DNA of 64,000 nt from NCBI RefSeq assembly GCF_000720185.1, contig NZ_JOIY01000014.1, forward strand, positions 186,001-250,000, in the 5' to 3' direction. This document shows positions 8,231-17,806 of this stretch, one piece after another; the stretch's first letter is position 1, and every line of letters starts with the position of its first letter. This DNA comes from Streptomyces sp. NRRL S-340. GTDB taxonomy: Bacteria; Actinomycetota; Actinomycetes; Streptomycetales; Streptomycetaceae. Position numbers and translations under genes: made by a program. The notes beneath the pieces were generated by a model. It was given only the letters and a program-made list of their open reading frames with translations. It had not been told where the DNA came from and searched no databases.

Positions 8231-9190
8231 ATGACTGTCTCCGCCCCACCGACCGCCGTCGACCGCGTTCCCCGCAAGACCCTCTGGCAGCGCCTCAAGC
8301 GTGACAAGGTGATGCTGCTGCTGTGCCTGCCCGGCTTCCTGTACTTCGTGGTCTTCCACTACGTACCGCTGCTCGGCTACCTGGTGGCCTTCCAGGACTA
8401 CCAGCCCTACCTGGGCTACCTGCACAGCGCCTGGAACGGCTTCACCAACTTCACGACGGCCTTCGCCGACCCCGACTTCTGGTCGGCGACCGGCAACACG
8501 CTGGAGATCGCGCTGGTCCAGCTCGTCCTGTTCTTCCCCGTCCCCATCGCCCTCGCCCTGCTGCTCAACAGCATCGCCCGCGACAGACTGCGCCGCTTCG
8601 TGCAGAGCGTCGTCTACCTGCCGCACTTCATCGGCTGGGTCATCATCGTCTCGATCTTCCAGCAGATCCTGGGCGGCGCGGGAGTCGTGCCCGACCTGCT
8701 CGGCTCCCTCGGGCTGCCGCGCTACGACATGACGACCGACCCGCACGCCTTCCCCTGGCTGCTCGCGCTCCAGGTCATGTGGAAGGACGCCGGCTGGGGC
8801 ACCATCATCATCCTCGCCGCGCTGCTCTCCATCGACCGCGGCCTGTACGAGGCGGCGGCCATGGACGGCGCGGCCCGGTGGCGCCGCTTCTGGCACGTCA
8901 CCCTGCCCGGGCTGTCCCCGGTGCTGGTCCTGCTGCTCATCCTGAACCTCGGCAACATCCTCACCGTCGGCTTCGAGCAGATCCTGCTCCAGCGTGACGC
9001 GGTCGGCCCCGACGCCGGTGAAGTCCTCGACACCTACGTCTACTTCCACGGCATCCGGGACAACCAGTGGGGCACGGCCGCCGCCGTCGGTCTGGTGAAG
9101 GCCGTGATCGGCACGATCCTCGTCATCGGCGCCAACAAGTTCGCCCACCGGCTCGGTCATGAAGGGGTGTACCGCGGTGCTGACCGTTGA
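8231..9190 (+). CDS. LplB-type sugar ABC transporter permease
   Basis: A 319-residue membrane protein with about six transmembrane segments (first at VMLLLCLPGFLYFVVFHYVP). The cytoplasmic EAA loop reads EAAAMDGAARWRRFWHVTLPG, the site that contacts the ATPase. It belongs to the LplB/YteP group, which imports complex oligosaccharides with a dedicated LplC permease and binding protein. No ATPase is encoded nearby. Such systems in Streptomyces commonly use the shared MsiK ATPase (general knowledge, not shown here). First gene of a rightward operon; ATG at 8231 with an AGGA ribosome binding site. Confidence 0.93.
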   Translation: MTVSAPPTAVDRVPRKTLWQRLKRDKVMLLLCLPGFLYFVVFHYVPLLGYLVAFQDYQPYLGYLHSAWNGFTNFTTAFADPDFWSATGNTLEIALVQLVLFFPVPIALALLLNSIARDRLRRFVQSVVYLPHFIGWVIIVSIFQQILGGAGVVPDLLGSLGLPRYDMTTDPHAFPWLLALQVMWKDAGWGTIIILAALLSIDRGLYEAAAMDGAARWRRFWHVTLPGLSPVLVLLLILNLGNILTVGFEQILLQRDAVGPDAGEVLDTYVYFHGIRDNQWGTAAAVGLVKAVIGTILVIGANKFAHRLGHEGVYRGADR

Positions 9191-10142
9191 GACGACCACG
9201 GTGAAGGCGCGCCGCGTGCGCGCCGGCCGGCCCACACCCGCGGCGGGAGAACCGCGCCCGTCCGGCGCCCGGCCCCCGTGGATGGAGAAACCCACCAGGC
9301 TCGGTCTCGTCCTCAAGGGCCTCGCCCTGGTGATCGTCGTGGGCCTGGTGGCCTACCCCCTGCTCGGCGTGATCGGCACGAGCTTCGCCTCGCAGAGCGA
9401 CATCATCAAGTCCGGCGGGCTCGTCCTGTGGCCCGGCCACCCCAGCCTCGACGCCTACCGCACCGCGTTCACCGGCGGGCGCGTGACCCGCGCCCTGCTC
9501 GTGAGCACCGGCGTCACCGTGACCGGCACCGCCTGCAGCCTGCTCGCCACCATCGGCATGGCCTACGGGCTGTCGCGGCGCGGCGTCGTCGGCGGCCGGT
9601 TCATCCTCATGACCGCCCTGTTCACGATGCTCTTCAACGCGGGCGTCATCCCCAACTTCCTCCTGGTGAAGGAACTGGGCCTCTACAACACCTTCGCCGC
9701 GCTGGTCCTGCCCACCATGGTCAGCGCCTTCAACCTCGTCGTGATGCGGGCCTTCTTCATGAACCTGCCCGAGGAACTGTACGACGCGGCGAAGGTCGAC
9801 GGCGCGGGCGACCTCCGGACCCTGATCAGGGTCGTCCTGCCGCTGTCCAAGGCGGTCATCGCCGTCGTCGGACTGTTCTACGCCGTCGCGTACTGGAACG
9901 CGTACTTCAACGCCCTGCTCTACCTCGGCGACAACGACAAGTGGCCGCTGCCCATGGTGCTGCGCACCTTCGTCCTCCAGGGCCAGAGCCTCGACACCGC
10001 GGCGGCCGGCGAGGTGGTCGCCCCGCAGCAGGCCGTCCAGATGGCCGTACTGGTCATCGCCGTCGTGCCGATCCTGCTCGTCTACCCCTTCCTCCAGCGG
10101 TTCTTCACCAAGGGCGTCCTCACCGGCGCCGTCAAGGGCTGA
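9177..10142 (+). CDS. LplC-type sugar ABC transporter permease
   Basis: A 321-residue permease with six predicted membrane segments and the EAA loop at YDAAKVDGAGDLRTLIRVVLP. It pairs with the upstream permease, overlapping its 3' end by 14 bases. The start chosen is GTG 9177, placed nine bases after AAGGGG. An ATG at 9159 has no ribosome binding site. Near the C-terminus the LplC-type segment reads LQGQSLDTAAAGEVVAPQQ. With the next gene it completes an LplABC-type importer. Confidence 0.9.
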   Translation: MLTVETTTVKARRVRAGRPTPAAGEPRPSGARPPWMEKPTRLGLVLKGLALVIVVGLVAYPLLGVIGTSFASQSDIIKSGGLVLWPGHPSLDAYRTAFTGGRVTRALLVSTGVTVTGTACSLLATIGMAYGLSRRGVVGGRFILMTALFTMLFNAGVIPNFLLVKELGLYNTFAALVLPTMVSAFNLVVMRAFFMNLPEELYDAAKVDGAGDLRTLIRVVLPLSKAVIAVVGLFYAVAYWNAYFNALLYLGDNDKWPLPMVLRTFVLQGQSLDTAAAGEVVAPQQAVQMAVLVIAVVPILLVYPFLQRFFTKGVLTGAVKG

Positions 10143-10324
10143 CCGCACCGGACCGCCGCACCTCGAACCGCCGCAGGCCCGTCGCCGCGCCCGAACCGCC
10201 GAACCGCCGCACCCCTCATCACCGGGTCCAGACCCGCCGTCCCCACATCACCGAGCCCCGGCCCGCGTCAACCCGCGACCGTCCCTCCGAATTTCCGTGC
10301 CCCCTCGTGCTGAGGAGTCCCGCC

Positions 10325-12007
10325 ATGTCCGGCACCACATCCGTCGACCGCCGCACCCTGTTCCGCTGGGGTACGGGCGCCGGTCTCGCCGTCGCCGCCG
10401 CGCCGCTGCTCGCCGCGTGCGGCGACGGCGGCAGCGCCGCCAAGGCCGAGGCCAAGAGCACCAAGCTGCTGCCGGTCACCACCGTGCGCAACATCGGCAT
10501 CAGGGCCGACCTGCCCGGCACCGCGGCGGGCGTGCCCAACGCCTTCCTCACGTACCCCGCCCGGCTGGTCCGCGCGACCTCGGGAACCCCGCTCAAGGGC
10601 GCCGAGAAGATCACCGCCGTCACCGAGACGTTCGCGCCGCTGCCGCCCGAGCGCGGCAAGAACGCGGCCTGGCGGGAGATCGAGAAGCTGCTCGGCACCC
10701 AGGTCGACTTCACCGCCGTGCCCGCGGACGACTACCCCGCGAAGTTCTCCACGATGGTCGCCGGTGACCAACTGCCCGACATCTTCATGTACCCGGAGAC
10801 CGGCGGCGTCGACAACGTGGGCTCCTTCCTCGCCGCCAAGTGCGCCGACCTGGGCCCGCACCTCTCCGGCGACAAGGTCAAGGCCTACCCGAACCTGGCC
10901 GCCGTCCCCCAGTACGCCTGGCGCGACGCCATCAAGGGCGGCAAGCTCTACGGCATCCCGATCGCCCGTTCGGGCAGCGGCGGCACCGGCTTCTACCGGG
11001 CCGACCTGTTCCGGCGGGCCGGCGTCACCGGACTCGACCAGATCGACAGCATGGAACGCCTCGTCGAGCTGGCCAAGGACCTCACCGACGCCAGGAAGAA
11101 GCAGTACTTCTTCACCGGCGGCAGCACCAACCTGCTCGCCATGTCCGCCGGCGCCCAGCACTTCTGGCGCTTCGACCGCACCACCGGCAAGTGGACCTAC
11201 CAACTGGAGGACGACAAGTACCGGTACGCCGTCGAGACCGCCGCCAAGCTCTACAAGGCGGGCTGCTACTACCCGGGCACCGTGCAGATGTCCGGGGCCC
11301 AGAAAGCCCAGTACACGGACCTGTTCAAGAACGGCAGGGCCGCCTACGTCTACGACGGCATGCCGGCGTACCTGACCACGGCCACCGGATACGTCGACGC
11401 CATGGCCGCCATCGACAGGTCCTTCGACGTACGGCCCATGGTCCCGGTCGGCAAGGACGCGGTCACCTGGACCGACAACGTCTCCCTGCAGAACTGCTAC
11501 ATCAGCAGGGCGAGCGAGAAGCGGGTCAGGGAACTGCTGCGGCTCGCCGACTTCGCCGCCTCGCCCTTCGGGTCGCTCGAATACACCCTCATCAACTACG
11601 GCGTCGAGAACGTCGACTACCGGCGGGACGCGCACGGCACCCCCGTCCTCACCAAGCAGGGCACCCAGGACGTGACCGTGCCGTGGGGCAAACTCGCCTC
11701 CGCGACACCCTCGTTCTTCAGCGCCACCCACCCGCAGGCCGCCCGTTACGTGCACGAGGCGTACGCGGCGCTCATCCCGAAGCTCATCGAGGACCCGACC
11801 CTCAGCTACTCCTCGCCGACCTGGGACTCCAAGGGGCTCGGCAGCCTCTACACCGTCCACCTCGACGGCATCAAGGACCTGATCACCGGACGCAAACCGC
11901 TGTCGGCGTACGACGCACTGGTCAAGAAGTGGCGCCGCGCCGGCGGCGACACATGCCGCGCCGAGTTCGAGCAGGCCTCGCAGCAGGAGCGGAAGGAGAA
12001 GAAGTGA
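10325..12007 (+). CDS. Extracellular solute-binding lipoprotein (LplA-type)
   Basis: A 560-residue protein with a combined Tat and lipoprotein signal: RR in DRRTLFRWG and the lipobox LLAAC, giving an acylated Cys at about residue 32. The mature part is a large family-1 type binding protein (PAKFSTMVAGDQLPDIFMYP, GKLYGIPIARSGSGGTGFYRADL). Its length fits the LplA group, which binds oligosaccharides rather than simple sugars. It serves the two permeases just upstream. A GAGGAG ribosome binding site precedes the ATG. The 180 bases before it are proline-codon-rich non-coding sequence without a clear promoter. Confidence 0.93.
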   Translation: MSGTTSVDRRTLFRWGTGAGLAVAAAPLLAACGDGGSAAKAEAKSTKLLPVTTVRNIGIRADLPGTAAGVPNAFLTYPARLVRATSGTPLKGAEKITAVTETFAPLPPERGKNAAWREIEKLLGTQVDFTAVPADDYPAKFSTMVAGDQLPDIFMYPETGGVDNVGSFLAAKCADLGPHLSGDKVKAYPNLAAVPQYAWRDAIKGGKLYGIPIARSGSGGTGFYRADLFRRAGVTGLDQIDSMERLVELAKDLTDARKKQYFFTGGSTNLLAMSAGAQHFWRFDRTTGKWTYQLEDDKYRYAVETAAKLYKAGCYYPGTVQMSGAQKAQYTDLFKNGRAAYVYDGMPAYLTTATGYVDAMAAIDRSFDVRPMVPVGKDAVTWTDNVSLQNCYISRASEKRVRELLRLADFAASPFGSLEYTLINYGVENVDYRRDAHGTPVLTKQGTQDVTVPWGKLASATPSFFSATHPQAARYVHEAYAALIPKLIEDPTLSYSSPTWDSKGLGSLYTVHLDGIKDLITGRKPLSAYDALVKKWRRAGGDTCRAEFEQASQQERKEKK

Positions 12008-13461
12008 CCACCAGCAGACGCGCGTTCCTGACGAGGGCGGCGGCCGCCGCCGCGCTCACGGTACCGGTGCCGGCCTCGCCCGCCGCTGCCGCGGGCCTCG
12101 ACCCGCGCCCCGGCTCCGACGGGGTCGGCGACCCGCTGTTCCCGACCCTCGGCAACGGCGGCTACCAGGTCCTCCACTACGACCTGACCTTCGACTTCAC
12201 CCCCGTGACCTACGACTTCACGGCGGTGGTGAGACTGAGCGCGCGGGCCACGCAGGACCTGTCGTCGTTCAACCTGGACACCGACGGCCACACCGTCGGC
12301 TCGGTCACGGTGAACGGCCGCACCGCGTCCCACGCCCTGTCCGCCGGCCGGTCGGGCCAGGAGCTGACGGTCACCCCGGCCGCGCCGCTGCGCAAGGACG
12401 CGCCCTTCGAGGTCACCGTCGCCTACCGCGGCAACGGCAAGGCGCCGCGCGCCGGACTGACCGGCTGGCGGTTCGGTTCCGACGGCGGCTTCGCCTGCGC
12501 CGCCCAGTCGTCGCGGGCCGACACGTTCCTGCCGTGCAACGACACACCGTCCGACAAGGCCACCTGGACCTTCCACATCCACGCGCCCCAGGGGTACGTC
12601 GCCGCCGCCAACGGAGTGCTCACCGGCAAGGACGAACGCGCCGACGGATCGGCCGTGTGGCACTTCGCGCTGCGCGAGCGCATGCCGACGGAACTGCTCG
12701 GCATCGCCGTCGTCAAGGGCACCTACCTGTACGGCACCTCGCACACCGGGTTGCCGCTGCGGCACATCGTCCCGCGGGGCCAGGAGGACGTCTACGCCCC
12801 GGTCGTGGCCCGCACGGCCGATCATCTCGCCTGGCTGGAGGCGAAGTTCGGCCGCTACCCGTTCTCCGTGTACGGCCTGCACATCTACGACGGGTACACC
12901 GACGCCCTGGAGAACACGACGCTCACCCTGATGGGCACCAACTGGTTCAGGACCGGCGCCGGCGGCGACCCGACGTACGAGAGCACCATGGTGCACGAGC
13001 TGACCCACCAGTGGTTCGGCGACAGCGTCACCCCGCACGACTGGCAGCAGGCCTGGCTCAACGAGGGGCCGGCCGTGTACTACGCCGCCCTCTACAGCGA
13101 GGAGCGCGGCTGGTCCGTCATGGCCGACAAGATGAAGGCGACGTACGCCAAGCTCGACGCGGTCCGCGCCAGTGACGGGCCGCCCGGACTGCCCAAGGCC
13201 CTCGGCGGCACCAACATCTACGACGGGGGCGCGCTGGTGCTCTACGCACTGCGGCTCAAGGTGGGCGGGCGGCGGTTCGACCGGATCATGGGCCTGTGGC
13301 CGCGCCGCTTCAGGGACCGCACGGTCACCAGCGAGGACTTCATCGCCCACGCCGTCACCGTGACGGGCGACCGCTCGCTGGACCGGTTCCTGCGGGACTG
13401 GCTGTTCGGCGCGCAGAACCCGCCGATGCCGGGGCATCCGGACTGGACGGCCGCGGCGTGA
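12004..13461 (+). CDS. Secreted M1-family metallopeptidase
   Basis: A 485-residue protein with a Tat signal (TTSRRAFLTRAAAAAA). The zinc site HELTHQWFGD (331-340) is followed 18 residues later by Glu354 in WLNEGPAVYY, the M1 arrangement. LENTTLTLMG (302-311) occupies the position of the GAMEN exopeptidase motif, so substrate recognition may be modified. The N-terminal domain is the usual M1 saddle. It lacks the long C-terminal domain of PepN, as do other short secreted actinobacterial M1 proteins. The GTG start overlaps the stop of the binding-protein gene (GTGA), implying coupled translation. An extracellular aminopeptidase inside a sugar-importer operon supports degradation of glycoproteins or glycopeptides. 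Confidence 0.9.
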   Translation: MTTSRRAFLTRAAAAAALTVPVPASPAAAAGLDPRPGSDGVGDPLFPTLGNGGYQVLHYDLTFDFTPVTYDFTAVVRLSARATQDLSSFNLDTDGHTVGSVTVNGRTASHALSAGRSGQELTVTPAAPLRKDAPFEVTVAYRGNGKAPRAGLTGWRFGSDGGFACAAQSSRADTFLPCNDTPSDKATWTFHIHAPQGYVAAANGVLTGKDERADGSAVWHFALRERMPTELLGIAVVKGTYLYGTSHTGLPLRHIVPRGQEDVYAPVVARTADHLAWLEAKFGRYPFSVYGLHIYDGYTDALENTTLTLMGTNWFRTGAGGDPTYESTMVHELTHQWFGDSVTPHDWQQAWLNEGPAVYYAALYSEERGWSVMADKMKATYAKLDAVRASDGPPGLPKALGGTNIYDGGALVLYALRLKVGGRRFDRIMGLWPRRFRDRTVTSEDFIAHAVTVTGDRSLDRFLRDWLFGAQNPPMPGHPDWTAAA

Positions 13462-13771
13462 GCGCCGGGCGGCCCACGGCCACCGCCCGTCCGTAGACCC
13501 GCGTGCACGCGGCTCCGCCCGCCCGGCGCGCGGACCCGCGCGGCCCGCCGGCGGAGCCCATCTCCAGACGCACACCGCGGGGGCCCGCCCCGTCCGCACA
13601 CAGACCCTGTCCCCACGACCCCCGTCCCCACGGCCCCCGTCCACACCCCGCGGTCGCACCCGGCCCGCACGCGGAGCCGTACACACCCGGCCGTGCCCGC
13701 GCGGCTCGCGCCACCCGCCCGCACAACCCGCACCGGCCCCGCACCACACTCCCCGAGCGGAAGGTCATCGC
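13462..13771. other. 310-base intergenic region, no gene seen
   Basis: The sequence is extremely C-rich with short CCC/CAC runs. No ORF has a ribosome binding site or family resemblance, and no A+T-rich promoter is evident. The next gene has its own GGAAGG site at the right edge. It is probably an untranslated spacer within one transcript. Confidence 0.5.
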
Positions 13772-16162
13772 ATGAGGCAGCGCACGAGACATCCATTGGG
13801 ACATCGCACGGGACCACTCACCCGTACCATCCGCCCCACCGGCCTGGCCGCCCCCGCCGTCGCGGCGACCACCCGCGGCCTGGCCGCCCCCACGGGCCCG
13901 GCCGCTCCCGCCGCCGACCCAGCCGGCACCTCCCGCGCCCCCCGCACGGTCCGCACCCTCGGCGCCGCCCTGCTCGCCGGCGCGTCGCTGCTCCTCGCCC
14001 CGCTGCCCGCCGCCCAGGCGGCCCCGGGCAAAGCCCCCGCGCCCAAGGTCCTGTACGCGGCGCCGCACGGCTCGGGATCCCACTGCACCCCCGGGCGCCC
14101 CTGCTCGGTGCAGGGCGCGCGGGACGCCGCCCGCACCGTCACCGACCGTGCCGTGCGCGTCGAACTCGCGGGCGGCACCTACCCGTTGAGCACCCCCTTG
14201 AAGCTCGGCGCGCGGGACTCCGGAGTCACCTGGACCGCGGCTCCCGGCGCGCGACCCGTGTTCTCCGGCGGGCGGACACTGACCGGCTGGTCGGTGAACG
14301 GCGACGGAACCTGGACCGCGAAGGTGCCCGAGGGCATCACGCCCCGCCAGTTGTTCGTCGACGGTCGGCGAGCCGTGCGCGCCCGCGGCGAGGCCTGCCC
14401 CGCCGCCGTCTGCGACGCCACCCGGACCGGCATGAGCGGCGCCGGGAAGACCGGCATCGCGCACTGGGCCCGGCCCACCGACGCCGAGGCCGTCATCAGC
14501 GTCCGCTGGCGCAACTACCACTGCCGCATCGCCGCCGTCACCGGCGACGAGCTGACCTTCGCCCAGCCCTGCTGGACCAACTCGGCCTCCGGGACCGACC
14601 GCACCGGGCCCGCCTGGGACTCGACGGCCGTCGACTCCGCCCGCTACTCCGGGGTCGCCTACTTCGACAACGCCCGCGAACTCCTGGACCAGCCCGGCGA
14701 GTTCGTCTGGGACTCGGCCGCGCACACCGTCACGTACCTGCCCCGCGAGGGCGAGGACCCGCGCCGCTCCCAGGCCGTCACCCCGGTCACCGAAGGGCTC
14801 CTCGTGCTCGACGGCGCGCACGACGTGCGCGTCAGCGGCATCGGCTTCGCCTACGCCGCCTACCGGCAGCCGGACACGGACGAGGGCTACGCGGGCACGC
14901 AGGCCGGTCTCACCCTGACCGGTGCCACCGGCCCCGTCGACCACGCGGGCCGCTACTACACCAAGCCCGCCGCCGCGCTCACCGTCCGCGGCGGCCGCCA
15001 CGTGGTGATCGACCACGCCGCCTTCACCCACCTCGGCGGCGCGGGCGTGACCTTCGAACAGGGCACCCAGGACTCCACGCTCACCCGTTCCCGCTTCACC
15101 GACCTGTCCTCCGGCGCCGCGTACATCGGTGACACCGACCCCACGCCCGCCCCCGGACTCGCGGGGGTCCGCAACACGGTCTCGTACAACACCGTCCGCC
15201 GCACCGGCGTGGAGTACACGGACGCCGTCGGCATCTGGGCGGGCTACGAGGCCGGCACCGTCATCGACCACAACACCCTCGAAGGCCTCCCGTACTCCGG
15301 CATCTCCGTGGGCTGGGGCTGGAACCAGCCCGAGGCCCGGCAGCCCGTGCTGCGCGACAACCGCATCACGGACAACCGGATCACCGACGTCATGCGGGTC
15401 GCCGACGCGCAGCACGACGGCGCCGCCGTCTACACGCAGGGCGCCCAGCCCGGCACCGTGATCTCCGGCAACTACATCGACCGCAGCGCGTACGGGAACA
15501 CCGAACGCGACGGCAACGGCATCTACCTCGACGAACAGTCCAGCCACATCGCCGTCACCGGCAACGTCGTCACCCGCGTCGGCTACAAGTGGGTCTCCAA
15601 CTGGGCCGACTACGGCATCGACAACCACGCCACCGGCAACTGGACCGACACCGACGCCCCGGCCTTCGCCGGCACCGGTTCGACCATGACCGGCAACCAC
15701 ACGAAGCTGGACCGGCTGCCGGCCGAGGCGGTCGCGGTCGCCGAGGCGGCGGGGGCGCAGGGCCGGGGCCGTGTCGACCCGCTCCGGCCCGACCTGGCCC
15801 GCACCGGCACCGCCGGTCAGTCCTCCACCGACGGCACGGCCACGGCCGGCCAGGCCACCGACGGCGACACCACCACCGACACCCGCACCCTCTCCGAGCC
15901 GGGCGCCTGGTGGCAGGTGGACCTCGGCGCCCCCCGCCACATCGGACAGGTCGAGGTCTGGAACAACGCCTCCATGACCACCGCCGGCTTCGACGTGCAG
16001 CTCGCCGCCTCGGCGGACTTCTCCGACGCCACCACCGCGCACGTCACCGGCAAGGCGCTGCGCCCCACCCTCCTCGACACCGACACCACGGCCCGCTACG
16101 TCCGCATCCGGCTCACCGGCACCGGGCGGGTGGCACTCGCCCACGTCCTCGTGCACCCCTGA
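13772..16162 (+). CDS. Secreted right-handed beta-helix carbohydrate-active protein with C-terminal F5/8-type domain
   Basis: A 796-residue protein. A long N-terminal region (1-90) with a hydrophobic segment LGAALLAGASLLLAPLPAAQA leads to a cleavage site near residue 85. The main domain begins VLYAAPHGSGSHCTPGRPC. It continues with the pattern ELAGGTYPLSTPLKL and FSGGRTLTGWSV seen in parallel beta-helix glycosidases (GH141-like, possibly GH110-like). Repeats follow of the type TVISGNYIDR and HIAVTGNVVTRVGY. Residues from about 670 form a galactose-binding-like (F5/8 type C, CBM32-like) sandwich: PGAWWQVDLGAPRHIGQVEVWNNA. It probably removes side-chain sugars from the polysaccharide outside the cell. 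The catalytic family is uncertain. ATG 13772 follows GGAAGG. Confidence 0.82.
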   Translation: MRQRTRHPLGHRTGPLTRTIRPTGLAAPAVAATTRGLAAPTGPAAPAADPAGTSRAPRTVRTLGAALLAGASLLLAPLPAAQAAPGKAPAPKVLYAAPHGSGSHCTPGRPCSVQGARDAARTVTDRAVRVELAGGTYPLSTPLKLGARDSGVTWTAAPGARPVFSGGRTLTGWSVNGDGTWTAKVPEGITPRQLFVDGRRAVRARGEACPAAVCDATRTGMSGAGKTGIAHWARPTDAEAVISVRWRNYHCRIAAVTGDELTFAQPCWTNSASGTDRTGPAWDSTAVDSARYSGVAYFDNARELLDQPGEFVWDSAAHTVTYLPREGEDPRRSQAVTPVTEGLLVLDGAHDVRVSGIGFAYAAYRQPDTDEGYAGTQAGLTLTGATGPVDHAGRYYTKPAAALTVRGGRHVVIDHAAFTHLGGAGVTFEQGTQDSTLTRSRFTDLSSGAAYIGDTDPTPAPGLAGVRNTVSYNTVRRTGVEYTDAVGIWAGYEAGTVIDHNTLEGLPYSGISVGWGWNQPEARQPVLRDNRITDNRITDVMRVADAQHDGAAVYTQGAQPGTVISGNYIDRSAYGNTERDGNGIYLDEQSSHIAVTGNVVTRVGYKWVSNWADYGIDNHATGNWTDTDAPAFAGTGSTMTGNHTKLDRLPAEAVAVAEAAGAQGRGRVDPLRPDLARTGTAGQSSTDGTATAGQATDGDTTTDTRTLSEPGAWWQVDLGAPRHIGQVEVWNNASMTTAGFDVQLAASADFSDATTAHVTGKALRPTLLDTDTTARYVRIRLTGTGRVALAHVLVHP

Positions 16163-16302
16163 CCCGTGGCAGGGCAGCACCTGCGCACGGCAGCGGGCGC
16201 CACGGACCCGTCGGCGGTCCGCGGCGCCCGCGCGCCGTGCACGCCCGCGGCCCCCGCGTCCCGCCGCCGCACCGACACCCCCTGAAGAAAGGCGGTCACG
16301 CC

Positions 16303-17514
16303 ATGACCGGCGTCCCCACGACAGGACCTGGCGACCTGCGCCTCGGCGTCATCGGTTACGGACTGCGCGGCAGCATCGCGCGCACCGCACACCGGCCGGG
16401 AGCCGGCTCCCGGGTCACCGCCCTCGCAGACCACGACACCACCGTGCGGGCTCAGGCGGCCCGGGCGTTCCCGGAGGCGCTGATCTCCGGCGACCACAGG
16501 AAGGTGATCGCGGACCCGGACGTCGACGCGATCCTCGTCCTGACCCCCGACCACACCCACACCGCCATCGCCCGCGAAGCACTCGAGGCGGGCCGCCCCG
16601 TCTTCGTCGAGAAGCCGCTCGACATCACCGTCGAACGCTGCGACGACCTGCTGCGCACCGCCCACGCCACCGGCACCCGCCTCTACGTCGGCCACAACAT
16701 GCGGCACATGCCCGTCGTCCGGCTGATGCGCGACATCATCGCGCGCGGCGAGATCGGCGAGGTCAAGACCGTGTGGGTGCGCCACTTCGTCGGCTACGGC
16801 GGCGACTGGTACTTCAAGGACTGGCACGCCCAACGGCAGTACACCACAGGCCTGTTGCTGCAGAAAGCCGCCCACGACATCGACGTCCTGCACTGGCTCG
16901 CCGGCGGCTTCACCCGGCAGGTCCAGGCCCTCGGGGACCTCATGGTCTACGGCGGCAACCCGCACCGGCGCGCACCCGGCGAACCCAAGCACGAGGACTG
17001 GTACACGAAGGACGGTCACTGGCCGCCGCACACCCAGCGCGGCCTCAACCCGGTCATCGACGTCGAGGACGTGTCCCTGGTCAACATGCGCCTGGACAAC
17101 GGGGTGCTCGCGGCCTACCAGCAGTGCCACTTCACCCCCGACTACTGGCGCAACTACACCGTCATCGGGGACGCCGGCCGCCTGGAGAACTTCGGGGACG
17201 GCCCCGGGGCCGTGGTCAGGGTGTGGAACTCACGCCGCTCCGTCCACCGCCCCGAGGCCGACGCCGAGTACACCGTCCCGGCCGCCGAGGACGACGCCGG
17301 GCACGGCGGCGCCGACCCGCTCCTGATCGACGAGTTCGTGCGGTTCGCACGGGAGGGCGGCGTCACCGACACCTCGCCGGTCGCCGCGCGCATGGCCGTC
17401 GCGGCCGGGGCAGGGGCCACCGAGTCACTGCGCGCGGGCGGCACGCCCCGCGAGATCGGGCCGCTCGACCCCGAGCTGGCCGCGTACTTCGAGCGCGGCC
17501 AGACCCGCCCGTGA
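16303..17514 (+). CDS. Gfo/Idh/MocA-family oxidoreductase
   Basis: A 403-residue NAD(P)-dependent enzyme. The Rossmann motif is LGVIGYGLRGSIARTA (residues 13-28), the family signature EKPLDITVERC lies near 105-115, and the catalytic region reads LLLQKAAHDIDVLHWL, where H-D-I-D matches the usual active site. Such enzymes oxidise sugars or sugar acids, and some (GH109) use the same fold to hydrolyse GalNAc. No signal peptide is present, so it acts in the cytoplasm. It is last in the importer operon, with AAAGGCGG before the ATG, and probably metabolises an imported sugar. Confidence 0.88.
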   Translation: MTGVPTTGPGDLRLGVIGYGLRGSIARTAHRPGAGSRVTALADHDTTVRAQAARAFPEALISGDHRKVIADPDVDAILVLTPDHTHTAIAREALEAGRPVFVEKPLDITVERCDDLLRTAHATGTRLYVGHNMRHMPVVRLMRDIIARGEIGEVKTVWVRHFVGYGGDWYFKDWHAQRQYTTGLLLQKAAHDIDVLHWLAGGFTRQVQALGDLMVYGGNPHRRAPGEPKHEDWYTKDGHWPPHTQRGLNPVIDVEDVSLVNMRLDNGVLAAYQQCHFTPDYWRNYTVIGDAGRLENFGDGPGAVVRVWNSRRSVHRPEADAEYTVPAAEDDAGHGGADPLLIDEFVRFAREGGVTDTSPVAARMAVAAGAGATESLRAGGTPREIGPLDPELAAYFERGQTRP

Positions 17515-17552
17515 CGGACCTGCGGCCAGACCCGCCCGTGACGAACCTGCGG
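17499..17552 (+). repeat. 27-bp tandem duplication at the oxidoreductase stop
   Basis: Two copies of a 27-base unit (17499-17525 and 17526-17552) differ at one position. The first contains the TGA stop of the Gfo/Idh gene, so the second is an untranslated duplicate of the gene end. It looks like a recent replication-slippage event. Confidence 0.85.
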
Positions 17553-17806
17553 TCACCCCCGGCCCGGGACGGACCTCCGGCCACCCCCGGGACCGTACCG
17601 TCCGCCGACCGGAGCGGATTGTCGGGTGTGCGCCGTCTGCCTGGACTGCGCCGTCTTCTCGTCACGGCCGTTCGACTCGTCTGTCACAGGGGCGTCCTGA
17701 TCCACCTTCACCCGCAGCGGATCACCCGGCCGCGGGTGTCCCATGAGGTGACAGCGCCCCGCTCGGTTCGCACGAGCGGGACGACACCGCTTCCCAGGAG
17801 TTACCG

